Below, one piece after another: positions 25,029-34,331 of a stretch of DNA of 64,000 nt. A model generated the notes under the pieces. It was not told where the DNA came from and made no database searches. It was given only the letters and a program-made list of their open reading frames with translations. Made by a program: the position numbers and the translations under genes. Source of the DNA: Propionibacterium sp. oral taxon 192 str. F0372 (GTDB lineage: Bacteria; Actinomycetota; Actinomycetes; Propionibacteriales; Propionibacteriaceae). The DNA is taken from positions 1,868,581 through 1,932,580 of the forward strand of contig NZ_KE340297.1 of assembly GCF_000413315.1 (NCBI RefSeq), in the 5' to 3' direction. Every line of letters begins with the position of its first letter. The stretch's first letter is position 1.

Positions 25029-27602
25029 ATGACTGATCCGGTGAGCATCTCCTTGATGGCACCTCTCAGCGGGGTGCTGGTGCCCTTGGAGAAAGTGCCC
25101 GATCCTGTCTTTGCGAAGAAGATGGTCGGTGACGGTTTCTCGGTAGACCCGATCGGTGACCTGCTGGTCGCCCCGATCGCCGGCGAGGTCATCGACCTCC
25201 AGCCATCCCATCACGCGGTCAGCATTCGTTCGGCAGAAGGCCTTGAAGTGCTGATCCATATCGGTTTGGACACGGTGCGATTGGGCGGCGATGGCTTTAC
25301 CCCCCAGGTGACCGAGGGAGCAATGGTCGCCGTTGGCGATCCGCTGATCCGTGTCGATCTGGACGAGGTGGGGCGCAAGGCCAAGTCGCTACTGACCCAG
25401 GTGGTCGTGACCAACATGGACATCGTGTCCGCCATCAAGGCGAATAGTGGTGTCGTGGTGGGTGGACAGGATCTCGCGGCGAGCGTGGAACTCGCCGGGG
25501 CTAGCGAGCAGACGAGTGCCGCCACCGGGCAAGTGCACACTGCGGTCTCCGAGGCGATCCTGTTACCGAATCCCACCGGTCTACATGCCAGGCCTGCAGC
25601 GACCTTGGCGGGGTTGGCCAAGGGATTCGACTCCGATGTGCGGCTGCGGCGCGGCGACGACTCGTGCAGCGCCAAGTCGATCATGGCGATCTTGCAGATG
25701 GCCGTGACCTGCGGCGATAAGATCGTGGTGACTGCGCACGGAGCCGATGCTGACGATGCCGTCGCCAAGATTGCCGAAGCTATCCGTGGTGGTCTTGGTG
25801 AGGATTGCCCGCCGGTGACCGGAACCGATGACACGGCGCCGGTGCCCGCGGTGGTCGAGCCCAAGCAGTTGGAGGTCGTTGCCACTCCGCGGTCCGGCGA
25901 CGAGAACCTGCTACTGGGCGTAGCGGCATCCCCAGGGCTCGGCATCGGCCAGGTAGTCCAGTTGCGTCGCGATGACATCACCGTCGAGCAGGACGCTGCC
26001 GATCACCACTTGGAGCGCCGCAAGTTGAATGCAGCCATTGACCGAGCATTGCTCGATCTGTCTGCCTTGCAGCAGCGTCTGGAGCTTGAGGCGGATCCGG
26101 AGAAAGCCGCGATTTTCGCAGCACACCAGGAGATCCTCGGTGATCCCTCGCTGCTCGATCTCGCGGTGAGCGCCATCGACAAGGGCCGCAGCGCCCCCTA
26201 CGCATGGCGTGGCGCATTCAATGCCTTCGCCGACCAACTTGCCGGGCTGCCGAATCCGATCCTCGCGGGGCGGGCCAGCGATGTGCGGGACGTTGGCCAG
26301 CGAGTGCTGGAGGAACTTACTGGTCAGCGCAGCGAACGTGCACCTTTGCCGGATAACACCATCCTGGTAGCCGAGGAACTGACCCCTTCCGACACGGCCC
26401 AGCTGGATCGCACCAAGGTTGTCGGTTTCGCCACCGCTCGTGGCGGGGCCTCCTCACACGTAGCGATCATTGCACGGTCGCTGGACATCCCGGCAGTGGC
26501 TGGCATTGAGCCCAGGGCCTTGGATATTCCCGACGGTTCTCAGGTGGTGCTCGACGGTACCAAGGGCACGCTGCGGATCAACGTGCCCGATGAGGAGATC
26601 AGTGCTCTGCGGGAACGCCAGGCGAGGATGGCCGAGATTCGGGCAGCCCAGGAAGCTGCCAAGGATGCCCCAGCGATCACCACCGATGGGCACCAGATCT
26701 CCGTCGTCGCTAACATCGGTGGCCCCGAGGATGCCAAGGAGGCAATGGCCCGAGGCGCCGAGGGGGTTGGTCTATTGCGCAGCGAATTCATTTTTATGGG
26801 GCGTGCCAGTGCCCCAACCCAAGATGAGCAACGTGAGGTCTATGCCGATTGTTCCCGGTCCATCGGGGAGGGCAGACCCTTGGTCATCCGTACCTTGGAT
26901 GTTGGCGGTGACAAGCCGCTTCCCTATCTGCCGATCGCTGCTGAGGAGAATCCTTTCCTGGGCGTGCGCGGGGTGCGTGTGGGCCTTGAAAAACCCGAGG
27001 TGCTGCGCTCGCAGATTCGCGCGATTCTCGGCGCAGCCGGTGAGGGAGCGGATCTGAATGTGATGTTCCCGATGATCGCTACCCTCGACGACTGGCGCAG
27101 TGCCAAGGCGATCTTCGACGAGGAGAAGGCCGCGAGTAATCCTGCGGGCAAGGTATCGGTGGGCATCATGATGGAGGTGCCTTCGGTGGCGGTGCTGGCC
27201 GAACAGTTCGCAGCCGAGGAGGGCTGTGACTTCTTCAGCGTCGGCACCAATGACCTCACCAGCTACACCTTGGCGATGGACCGCGGCCACCCCAAGCTGG
27301 CCCCTCAGGTTGATCCCTGCAACCCGGCTATCCTCACCCTGATTGGTCAGGCAGCGAAAGCCCTGCATGCCCGTGGCAAGTGGCTGGGGGTGTGTGGTGG
27401 AATCGCATCCGATGTACAGGCGGTGCCCATCCTCATCGGCTTGGGGGTTAATGAGTTGAGTTGCTCGATCCCATCCATCCCTGCGGTCAAGGCCACCGTC
27501 AGGGCACATTCCCTGGCTGAGTGCCAGGAGCTCGCCGTCAAGGCGATTGCCTGCGGCACGCCGACCGAAGTTCGCAATCTGGTTCCCGTGGAAGAGGTCT
27601 GA
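25029..27602 (+). CDS. PTS fusion: EIIA(Glc type)-HPr-Enzyme I
   Basis: An 857-residue cytoplasmic phosphotransfer protein joining three normally separate units. Residues ~5-150 are a Crr-type EIIA with His62 and phospho-His77 (LIHIGLDTV). Residues ~174-256 are HPr, with phospho-His186 in PTGLHARPA and the Ser46-equivalent S217 in KSIM. Residues ~295-850 are Enzyme I, with phospho-His477 in GFATARGGASSHVAIIA and the C-terminal PEP-binding domain. ATG 25029 is chosen: GAAAGG lies 6 bases upstream; the preceding ATG at 25023 abuts it. The next gene, 4 bp on, supplies EIIBC, so the two genes make a complete PEP-to-sugar relay. Confidence 0.93.
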   Translation: MTDPVSISLMAPLSGVLVPLEKVPDPVFAKKMVGDGFSVDPIGDLLVAPIAGEVIDLQPSHHAVSIRSAEGLEVLIHIGLDTVRLGGDGFTPQVTEGAMVAVGDPLIRVDLDEVGRKAKSLLTQVVVTNMDIVSAIKANSGVVVGGQDLAASVELAGASEQTSAATGQVHTAVSEAILLPNPTGLHARPAATLAGLAKGFDSDVRLRRGDDSCSAKSIMAILQMAVTCGDKIVVTAHGADADDAVAKIAEAIRGGLGEDCPPVTGTDDTAPVPAVVEPKQLEVVATPRSGDENLLLGVAASPGLGIGQVVQLRRDDITVEQDAADHHLERRKLNAAIDRALLDLSALQQRLELEADPEKAAIFAAHQEILGDPSLLDLAVSAIDKGRSAPYAWRGAFNAFADQLAGLPNPILAGRASDVRDVGQRVLEELTGQRSERAPLPDNTILVAEELTPSDTAQLDRTKVVGFATARGGASSHVAIIARSLDIPAVAGIEPRALDIPDGSQVVLDGTKGTLRINVPDEEISALRERQARMAEIRAAQEAAKDAPAITTDGHQISVVANIGGPEDAKEAMARGAEGVGLLRSEFIFMGRASAPTQDEQREVYADCSRSIGEGRPLVIRTLDVGGDKPLPYLPIAAEENPFLGVRGVRVGLEKPEVLRSQIRAILGAAGEGADLNVMFPMIATLDDWRSAKAIFDEEKAASNPAGKVSVGIMMEVPSVAVLAEQFAAEEGCDFFSVGTNDLTSYTLAMDRGHPKLAPQVDPCNPAILTLIGQAAKALHARGKWLGVCGGIASDVQAVPILIGLGVNELSCSIPSIPAVKATVRAHSLAECQELAVKAIACGTPTEVRNLVPVEEV

Positions 27603-27606
27603 GGAA

Positions 27607-29385
27607 ATGAGTACTGCGTCAGATATCGTCAAGGCCGTTGGGGGACCGGGCAACATCCAAAGCCTCAGCCACTGTGCCACCCGGCTGCGTTTCCAGCTCG
27701 TCGACGCGTCAGGGGTTGACGGGGCCACCGTGGATGCCATCAACGGGGTGATGGGAAGCGTGCCCCAGGCAGGCAACCGCTTCCAAGTGATCATCGGTGG
27801 GGGAGTGGCGTCGGTATACAACGACATCAACGCGCTCCCGGAGATGGCGAACCGTGGCGAGATGAGTAACGAGGAGATCAAGGCTGCCGCGCGTCAGGGC
27901 GGGGTACGCGGCAAGGCTGCTTGGGTGGATTCCTTCTTCGAGTTCCTTGCTGATTCTTTCCGGCCGATCCTGGGTACTTTGCTGGGTGCCTCCTTGATCA
28001 TTACTTTCATGGCCTTGATGTCCACCCTCGGGGTAATCGGCAACTGGGCCGATCCGCGCGTCGAACTCCCGCCATCGTGGCAATTCGTGAACCTGCTGTG
28101 GAAGGCGGTCTTCGTCTTCCTGCCGTTGATGGTGGCCTACAACGCCGCCAAGAAATTGGGGGCCGATCCCTGGCTCGGCTTTGCCATCATGGCTTTGGTG
28201 ATGCTTCCTGGGTTCAGCGCCCTCAAGGAGGACCCCTCGGCATACACCGCAGTGGTTGCCGGTAGCGAGATCAAGCTGGTCAAGGTTTTCGGTCTCCCAT
28301 TGACCCTCTTCGACTACTCCTCGCAGGTTTTCCCGCCGCTGCTCATGGCAGGGGTGCTCGGGCCGCTAAGCAAGGGGCTGAAGAAGATCATCCCGGAGAA
28401 CCTGCAGCTGATCTTCGTGCCTTTCCTAGCGATGATCATCATGCTGCCGCTGACCGCCTTCCTGATCGGCCCGATCGGTGTCTACATCGGTGCCTGGGTG
28501 GCCGGTGGCCTGGGTGCCATCAATTCCTTCTCGCCGTTCATCTTCGCGGTCGTCATTCCGCTGGCCTATCCATTCATGGTGCCGTTGGGCCTGCACTGGC
28601 CGATCAATGCGGTCATGCTGCTCAACATCAACCAACTCGGTTACGACTACATCCAGGGCCCGATGGGCGCATGGAATTTCGCCTGCTTCGGTGCTACCGC
28701 TGGTGTGCTCTTCCTGGCCGCCCGCGACCGGGACGTTCAGATGCGTCAGACGGCAACCGGTGCCCTGGCTGCGGGCCTGTTGGGTGGTATCTCGGAGCCT
28801 TCCCTCTACGGCATCCACCTGAGGTTCAAGCGGATCTACCCGTCAATGCTCGTCGGATGCTTGGTGGGTGGCCTCATCCAGGGTATCGGTGGAGGCGTGA
28901 CAACCCACGCCTTCGTGTTCACCTCCCTGCTGACGATCCCGACCTTCAACAACGACGCATCTGGTCACGCGAACACCGGTTCGATGATTCTCTACGGCAT
29001 CTCGGTGCTTTCCGCCTTCGCGGTGTCGATGATCTTGGTCATCTTCCGTGACTACCGAACCCCGGAGCAACGGGCCGCTGCCAAGGCCGCGCAGGAGCCC
29101 GCTGTCGAGGCCGTTGAGGTCAGCCCGGCCGAAAGCAACCGCGCGGCCCAGTGGGTCGAGGTGCTGGGTGGCAAGGCGAACATCGTCGAAGCCGAGGCCA
29201 TTGCGGAGACCCGGCTGCGGGTGATCGTCGCCGATTCCAGCTTGGTGAACCGCCCCGCTCTCATTGAGACCGGAGTCAAGGCATCCACCGAGGTGAGTCC
29301 GGGAGTTTGGCACCTAATCGTGGGTCTTGATGCCGATCACTATGCGACGGTACTGAGCCGGAAGCTTGCTTCCATCGACGCCTGA
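27607..29385 (+). CDS. PTS EIIBC, beta-glucoside/sucrose/trehalose family, with extra EIIB-like tail
   Basis: A 592-residue membrane permease. The N-terminal EIIB domain (residues ~3-85) has phospho-Cys23 in SLSHCATRLRF. The EIIC domain (~110-490) contains about ten membrane segments. A ~20-residue linker leads to a third domain (~512-592) that aligns with EIIB (VLGGKANIVEA ... ETRLRVIVADSS ... GVWHLIVG). There the cysteine position reads Ala533, so it cannot be phosphorylated. The start follows GAGGAA and is 4 bp after the EIIA-HPr-EI gene. The Crr-type EIIA upstream is the natural donor. The sugar is not determinable; a beta-glucoside or alpha-glucoside disaccharide is likely. Confidence 0.9.
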   Translation: MSTASDIVKAVGGPGNIQSLSHCATRLRFQLVDASGVDGATVDAINGVMGSVPQAGNRFQVIIGGGVASVYNDINALPEMANRGEMSNEEIKAAARQGGVRGKAAWVDSFFEFLADSFRPILGTLLGASLIITFMALMSTLGVIGNWADPRVELPPSWQFVNLLWKAVFVFLPLMVAYNAAKKLGADPWLGFAIMALVMLPGFSALKEDPSAYTAVVAGSEIKLVKVFGLPLTLFDYSSQVFPPLLMAGVLGPLSKGLKKIIPENLQLIFVPFLAMIIMLPLTAFLIGPIGVYIGAWVAGGLGAINSFSPFIFAVVIPLAYPFMVPLGLHWPINAVMLLNINQLGYDYIQGPMGAWNFACFGATAGVLFLAARDRDVQMRQTATGALAAGLLGGISEPSLYGIHLRFKRIYPSMLVGCLVGGLIQGIGGGVTTHAFVFTSLLTIPTFNNDASGHANTGSMILYGISVLSAFAVSMILVIFRDYRTPEQRAAAKAAQEPAVEAVEVSPAESNRAAQWVEVLGGKANIVEAEAIAETRLRVIVADSSLVNRPALIETGVKASTEVSPGVWHLIVGLDADHYATVLSRKLASIDA

Positions 29386-29388
29386 ACA

Positions 29389-29425
29389 CATCGGGGCGGG
29401 TCACGGTTCGTGGCCTGCCCCGATG
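29389..29425 (+). terminator. terminator of the PTS operon
   Basis: CATCGGGGC (29389-29397) pairs with GCCCCGATG (29417-29425), and the inner bases extend the pairing (GG..CACG with CGTGGCC) around a short loop. It lies 4 bp after the EIIBC stop. Confidence 0.75.
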
Positions 29426-29486
29426 CCTGCTGGGGTGCGGGTGCCCGGCCCACGGTCTAGGCTTCGGGGCAACGAAAGGTGGATTG

Positions 29487-30224
29487 ATGCAAGCTGATCC
29501 GAGTGCTCAGAATGCCCTGTTGACCATCGCTGAGTTGGATAAACAGATTACCCAGCTCACCCACAAGCGTTCCTCCCTTCCGGAGAACGAGGAACTCGTC
29601 AAGCTGCAGGCGGTGCGCTCGGGCTACAGTGAGCAGATCGTGGCGGCCGAGACGCGTCGTGGCGACGCAGATTTCGAGATGGAACGCATTGAGAAGGATC
29701 TCGCCCCCGCAAGGGCCCGCATTGAACGCAATCGGGCAACCATTGATGCCGGTACCATCGACCCCAAGGCGCTTGCGGCGATGATCGAGGAGACCGAACA
29801 CCTCACTGGACGTATCTCGGATCTGGAGGATGCCGAGTTGGAGGCGATGGAGAGCATTGAGGCTCTTGATGCACAGATCGCCTCACTCAAGAAACAACGC
29901 ACTGAAGTGGAGACCACCATGCGCTCCTTGCTGGGTGCCCGCGATGCCAGTGCGAAAACTATCGATACTCAACTCGCCCAGGTGCGCGAACGGCGCGGGA
30001 CGCTCGTTACCACTTTGCCTACCGATCTGGTCGCCCTCTACGAGCGGATTGCTTCACGCTCCACAACGGGAGCTGCCGAGTTGAAGACTCGTCGCTGTGG
30101 TGGGTGCGGTATGGAACTCGGCATTTCCGAACTGAAGAGAATTAGCACCATGGCACCCGCCGAGGTGGTGCGGTGTGAGGAATGCTCGCGCATCCTGGTG
30201 CGGACCGCGGAATCCGGTCTGTGA
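29487..30224 (+). CDS. coiled-coil protein with C4 zinc ribbon
   Basis: A 245-residue protein of the widespread CT398/Rv2229c family. Residues ~10-180 are almost wholly charged heptad coiled coil. The C-terminus carries a four-cysteine ribbon: C204-x2-C207 (RRCGGCG) and C230-x2-C233 (RCEECSR). The family often neighbours RNase H/phosphatase and Nif3-like genes, and a nucleic-acid-binding role is proposed elsewhere but unproven. ATG 29487 is preferred over the TTG at 29484, with GAAAGG about 7 bases upstream. Confidence 0.9.
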   Translation: MQADPSAQNALLTIAELDKQITQLTHKRSSLPENEELVKLQAVRSGYSEQIVAAETRRGDADFEMERIEKDLAPARARIERNRATIDAGTIDPKALAAMIEETEHLTGRISDLEDAELEAMESIEALDAQIASLKKQRTEVETTMRSLLGARDASAKTIDTQLAQVRERRGTLVTTLPTDLVALYERIASRSTTGAAELKTRRCGGCGMELGISELKRISTMAPAEVVRCEECSRILVRTAESGL

Positions 30225-30302
30225 TTCCTGCTGTCCGGTCGAGACCGGTTTGTGATCTGGCCCGCTGCGGCTTGGTCGGCGAGATCATGGGGGTGAGCCG
30301 TC

Positions 30303-32138
30303 ATGCCTGCTCCTGACAAATCGCCCCAAGGTGTGGGGCCGCGACGCGTTGACCCGGCCGATCGTGCCCAACTGGCCGAATCGCCAGTGCCCATGTACCG
30401 GGTCGCCGAGCTGATGAACGGCCAGTACCTCAGGCTGTTGGTATTGCTGGCGGTTATCACCGCCACCGCACTGATCGGGGTGGCCAATCCCTTCCTGCTC
30501 AAAGCGGTGATCGACGACGCCCTGCCCCATGACAATGACCGGTTGCTGGTGGGGGCCGTGGTCGGCATGATCGGGCTCGCCGTGATCGGCGCGGTGGCCG
30601 GAGTGTGGCAGACCTGGTTGGCAAACTTGATTGGACAAGCGGTGATGCACGATCTTCGGGTGAAGGTCTTCGCCAACGTGCAACGCCAGTCGATGAACTT
30701 CTTCAAACACACCAAGACTGGCGAGATCCAATCCCGGCTGGTCAACGATATCGCTGGTCTGCAGACGGTGTTCACATCCACGGCCACCTCGATCGCCACG
30801 AATTTCACCACGGCGGTGGCCAAGGCGGTAGCCATGGTCGCCCTGGACTGGCGGCTGTCCGTGGTATCGATGATCATCTTGCCCCCGGCTTTCTGGGTCA
30901 CCCGCAAGGTGGCCCTGTTGCGCCGCGATATCACCGCGGAAAGACAACGTCTGCTAGCGCAGATGAATACCGAGGTCGTTGAGTCGATGGGGGTTAACGG
31001 GGCCCTGCTCACCAAGACCCTCGGTATCGCCGAGGAGCGTGCCGAGCGCTTCTCCCGGGCCTCCCAGGATCTCGTCGGCCTGGATCTGAGAACCCAACTG
31101 GCCGGGCGCTGGCGGATGGGGGTCATGTCGGTGCTGTTTGCCGCGATGCCCGCGATCATCTACCTGGCGGCTGGGCTGGGGCCCAGTGGGATGACCTTGG
31201 GTACGGTGGTCGCCTTCACCACCCTCCAAACCCAGATCTTCCGGCCCGTCATGGGACTGCTCAACATCGGTGTCGACTGGGTTGCATCCCTGGCCCTGAT
31301 GTCACGGGTCTTCGGATATCTGGATTTGGTTCCCGAGGTGGCCGAACCCAGCGAACCGATCTACCTCGATCCGAAGCAGGCGCGTGGCGAGGTGCGGTTT
31401 ACGAAAGTTGGTTACCGTTACCCGGATGCCGAGACCAACGTGCTCACCGACATCAACCTGGTGGTTTCCCCGGGAAGATCGCTGGGCATTGTGGGCGCCA
31501 CTGGATCCGGGAAATCGACACTCGCATCAATGATCTCGCGGTTGTGCGATCCGATCACCGGAGAGATCACGATCGATGGTATCGACCTGCGCCGGATCGC
31601 ATCGACGAATCTCGCCGAACTCGTCGGGGTGGTTTCCCAAGAAACCTGGCTCGGTCATGACACTCTGCGCAATAACCTGCTCATGGCCAAGCCAGATGCC
31701 AGTGACGAGGAACTGTGGCGGGTGCTGCGGGTTGCCAGGATGGACCAGGTGGTGACCGAACTGCCGGAGGGCTTGGACACGATGGTCGGTGCCCGCGGGC
31801 ACCGGTTCTCCGGTGGGGAACGCCAACGAGTGGCCGTTGCCCGCACCCTGCTGCGCAACCCCCGCATTCTGGTTCTCGACGAAGCGACCTCGGCTCTCGA
31901 TTCAGGCACCGAACGCGATGTGCAGGCGGCCCTCGACGAATTGGTTACCGGACGTACCACCATCACCATCGCCCACCGATTGTCAGCTATCCGGCATGCC
32001 GACGAGATCATCGTGATGGTCCATGGGCGCATCGTCGAACGTGGTGATCACCAGCAGCTGATGGCGGTCGGTGGAATTTATCGGGAACTGGTTGATGCGG
32101 GTAGCCGAGATGTGGTGCGAAGGCAGAGTCATCAGTGA
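30303..32138 (+). CDS. ABC exporter, fused permease-ATPase
   Basis: A 611-residue type IV ABC half-transporter. Six transmembrane helices span residues ~40-330 and the nucleotide-binding domain ~360-600. Walker A is GATGSGKST, the signature FSGGERQRVAV, Walker B ILVLDEATSAL, and the H-loop IAHRLSAI. All catalytic residues are intact, so it may homodimerise; no second half-transporter is adjacent. The charged 35-residue N-terminus precedes the first helix. The substrate is unknown (multidrug or lipid exporters share this layout). Confidence 0.92.
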   Translation: MPAPDKSPQGVGPRRVDPADRAQLAESPVPMYRVAELMNGQYLRLLVLLAVITATALIGVANPFLLKAVIDDALPHDNDRLLVGAVVGMIGLAVIGAVAGVWQTWLANLIGQAVMHDLRVKVFANVQRQSMNFFKHTKTGEIQSRLVNDIAGLQTVFTSTATSIATNFTTAVAKAVAMVALDWRLSVVSMIILPPAFWVTRKVALLRRDITAERQRLLAQMNTEVVESMGVNGALLTKTLGIAEERAERFSRASQDLVGLDLRTQLAGRWRMGVMSVLFAAMPAIIYLAAGLGPSGMTLGTVVAFTTLQTQIFRPVMGLLNIGVDWVASLALMSRVFGYLDLVPEVAEPSEPIYLDPKQARGEVRFTKVGYRYPDAETNVLTDINLVVSPGRSLGIVGATGSGKSTLASMISRLCDPITGEITIDGIDLRRIASTNLAELVGVVSQETWLGHDTLRNNLLMAKPDASDEELWRVLRVARMDQVVTELPEGLDTMVGARGHRFSGGERQRVAVARTLLRNPRILVLDEATSALDSGTERDVQAALDELVTGRTTITIAHRLSAIRHADEIIVMVHGRIVERGDHQQLMAVGGIYRELVDAGSRDVVRRQSHQ

Positions 32139-32269
32139 CACCGATGACCTGCGTGGGGCATGGTCCAGTGGAACCGGAACCAGAATCCCAAGAGCATCGG
32201 GCTGGGGCGTGAGCACATCACAGCAGGCAGGCGCCGGTTCCTGACCGCTGGCCTCATAGGCTTGGTGCC

Positions 32270-33715
32270 ATGCCACGTCGCCATATCACGCTGCCGTCTG
32301 TTCCCGCCCCGCTCCGGGAAGGCTTCCGAACCCTGGCTGAGCAGTTGGAGATACCTGGCGAATTCCCACCCGAGGTGTTGGCGGAGGCTAGCCAGGTGGC
32401 TGCCTCGGGGCCGGTGGATGGTATTCATCGTGAAGATTTCACCGATCTCGGTTTCATCACCATTGATCCTGCTTCTTCGACCGATCTCGACCAGGCGATG
32501 TACATCGAACGCAACGGCGACGGTTACCGGGTGCACTATGCGATCGCCGATGTTGCGGCATGGGTGCCTCCGGGTGGGGCGATTGATGCCGAAGCCCGCA
32601 GCAGGGGCTTGACCCATTACGCTCCAGGGTGGCGTATTCCGCTGCACCCACAGGTGCTGTCAGAAAAGGCTGGCTCCTTGCTGGCCGATGGAACACCGCG
32701 TCCGGCCCTGGTGTGGCAGATGGATCTTGATGCCGACGGCGAGGTGCGCAGCTGGGATCTGCGCCGGGGCATGGTGATTAATCGCAGCAAGCTGGACTAT
32801 ATGGGTGTACAGGCGGCCATTGAGCGAGGGACGGACCTGACAACGCTGAAACTGCTGCGCGAGGTAGGGGAACGTCGCCAGCGCATAGAGGCAGAACGCG
32901 GCGGGGTTTCGCTGGGCATTCCTGGGCAGGAGGTCGTCGCCGACGGCGACAAATGGCGCTTGGAGTTCCGGACCCCGCTTGCAGTGGAGGGGTGGAATGC
33001 GCAGATCTCCCTGATGACCGGTATGTGTGCCGCGCGCACGATGCTCGAGGCTGGTGTGGGTGTGCTGCGCACCTTGCCATCTGCCGACGAACGTGACATC
33101 AACCGGCTACGGCTGACGGCCGGTTCATTGGGACTCGACTGGCCTGCGGACGTCGGCTACCCGCAGTTCGTGCGTTCCCTGGATGCTTCGTGCCCGGCGG
33201 ACCAGGCGATGATGAATGCCTGCATCACCCTGTTCAGGGGAGCGGGCTACACCCTGATCACCGGTGACCGTTCCCAGAAGGCCACCTGGCACGCGGCGAT
33301 GGCGGCTCCCTATGCCCACGTCACCGCGCCGCTGCGTCGGCTAGTGGATAGATTCGTCGGACAGGTGTGCGTCGAGGTGATCGCGGGCCGCGAGATCCCT
33401 GATTGGCTTACCGAGGGGTTGGCATCAATGCCGGAGTTGATGACCGAGGCCGATCGCCGGGCGAAGAAATTCGAGCGGGGCATCGTTTCTCTCGCCGAGG
33501 CCCTGGTGCTGGGTGAGCGGATTGGCGACCGATTCGATGCAACCGTCGTGGATACCGATAACCGCAGCCCAGAACGCGTCGTAGTGTCGCTTCCCGAGGT
33601 GGCGGTGGAGATCCCGGCCAGCGGCAGCGGAATCGAGCTGGGATCGGTGGTGCGAGTGCGCATTGAGGCGGTGAACCCGCGTAGCGGTGAGGTGAAAGCC
33701 GTCGTGGAGCGCTAG
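32270..33715 (+). CDS. RNB-domain ribonuclease
   Basis: A 481-residue RNase II/R superfamily 3'-5' exoribonuclease. The catalytic cluster FITIDPASSTDLDQAMYIE (residues ~62-80) carries the acidic magnesium ligands. HYAIADVAAWVPPGGAIDAEA and the TAPLRR-like APLRRLVDRFV are typical RNB motifs. N-terminal cold-shock and C-terminal S1 domains of RNase R are lacking; only a small beta tail follows, as in the short actinobacterial form. The stop is 8-10 bp before rnpB, so the RNase P RNA may be partly transcribed from this gene's promoter. Confidence 0.9.
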   Translation: MPRRHITLPSVPAPLREGFRTLAEQLEIPGEFPPEVLAEASQVAASGPVDGIHREDFTDLGFITIDPASSTDLDQAMYIERNGDGYRVHYAIADVAAWVPPGGAIDAEARSRGLTHYAPGWRIPLHPQVLSEKAGSLLADGTPRPALVWQMDLDADGEVRSWDLRRGMVINRSKLDYMGVQAAIERGTDLTTLKLLREVGERRQRIEAERGGVSLGIPGQEVVADGDKWRLEFRTPLAVEGWNAQISLMTGMCAARTMLEAGVGVLRTLPSADERDINRLRLTAGSLGLDWPADVGYPQFVRSLDASCPADQAMMNACITLFRGAGYTLITGDRSQKATWHAAMAAPYAHVTAPLRRLVDRFVGQVCVEVIAGREIPDWLTEGLASMPELMTEADRRAKKFERGIVSLAEALVLGERIGDRFDATVVDTDNRSPERVVVSLPEVAVEIPASGSGIELGSVVRVRIEAVNPRSGEVKAVVER

Positions 33716-33723
33716 GCTGTCGA

Positions 33724-34121
33724 CCGGACGAGTCGGCCGGGTGATCGCGGCGCAAGCTGAGGAAAGTCCGGACTCCACAGGGCAAGGTGGTGGGTAACAC
33801 CCACCCGGGGCGACCCGCGGGACAGTGCCACAGAGAATAGACCGCCTGAATGCTTCGGTATTTGGGTAAGGGTGAAACGGTGGTGCAAGAGACCACCGCG
33901 CGACTGGTGACAGTCGTGGCAGGGCAAACCCCACCTGGAGCAAGACCAGACAGCAGACGTTCGAGGGCTGCCCGCCCGAGTCTGCGGGTAGGTCGCACGC
34001 GCACCGGGGAACCGGTGCGGGAAGGTCACCAGAAATGGTGATCGCAGATGGATGATCACCGCACCCGGCATCCGCGAGGAACCGGGTGAACAGAATCCGG
34101 CTCACAGGCCGACTCGTCTTC
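33724..34121 (+). ncRNA. rnpB: RNase P RNA, bacterial type A
   Basis: About 398 nt. The universally conserved CR-I core GAGGAAAGTCCGGACTCC is at 33,760-33,777. Near the 3' end CR-V appears as ACAGAATCCGGCTCACAG. The terminal P1 helix is formed by GACGAGTCGGCC (33,727-33,738) and its exact complement GGCCGACTCGTC (34,107-34,118). Internal landmarks (AGAGACCACCGCG, GGCAGGGCAAACCCCACC) are also present. It processes tRNA 5' leaders with RnpA. Exact ends are set from P1 and are uncertain by a few bases. Confidence 0.96.
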
Positions 34122-34331
34122 TAGAATTCGTCAGGTGTCCAATGGGCCAGGCGAGGCAACTAGCAATCCTAATTGTCCGGGGACGGCCCGATGGATCGGA
34201 TGAGTCGCCCTATGGAGAGACAAGCCCGAACCCCATGAGACTTGATGGTCGCGGTATTCCGTAGCGCATCCTGCACGATACATGGCTTTTCCTCCCTGCT
34301 CAGTGGCCACGGGTAGCGGGGAACTGGAGCG

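Noticed and set aside
24576-25259. Minus-strand frame of 227 codons upstream of and into the PTS gene
   Set aside because: Half of it is antisense to the well-supported EIIA domain; only short fragments in the non-overlapping half look protein-like.
26772-27881. Minus-strand frame of 369 codons
   Set aside because: Antisense shadow of the EIIA-HPr-EI and EIIBC genes.
33425-34105. Minus-strand frames across the ribonuclease end and rnpB
   Set aside because: The region is RNase P RNA on the plus strand, with conserved core and P1 helix.
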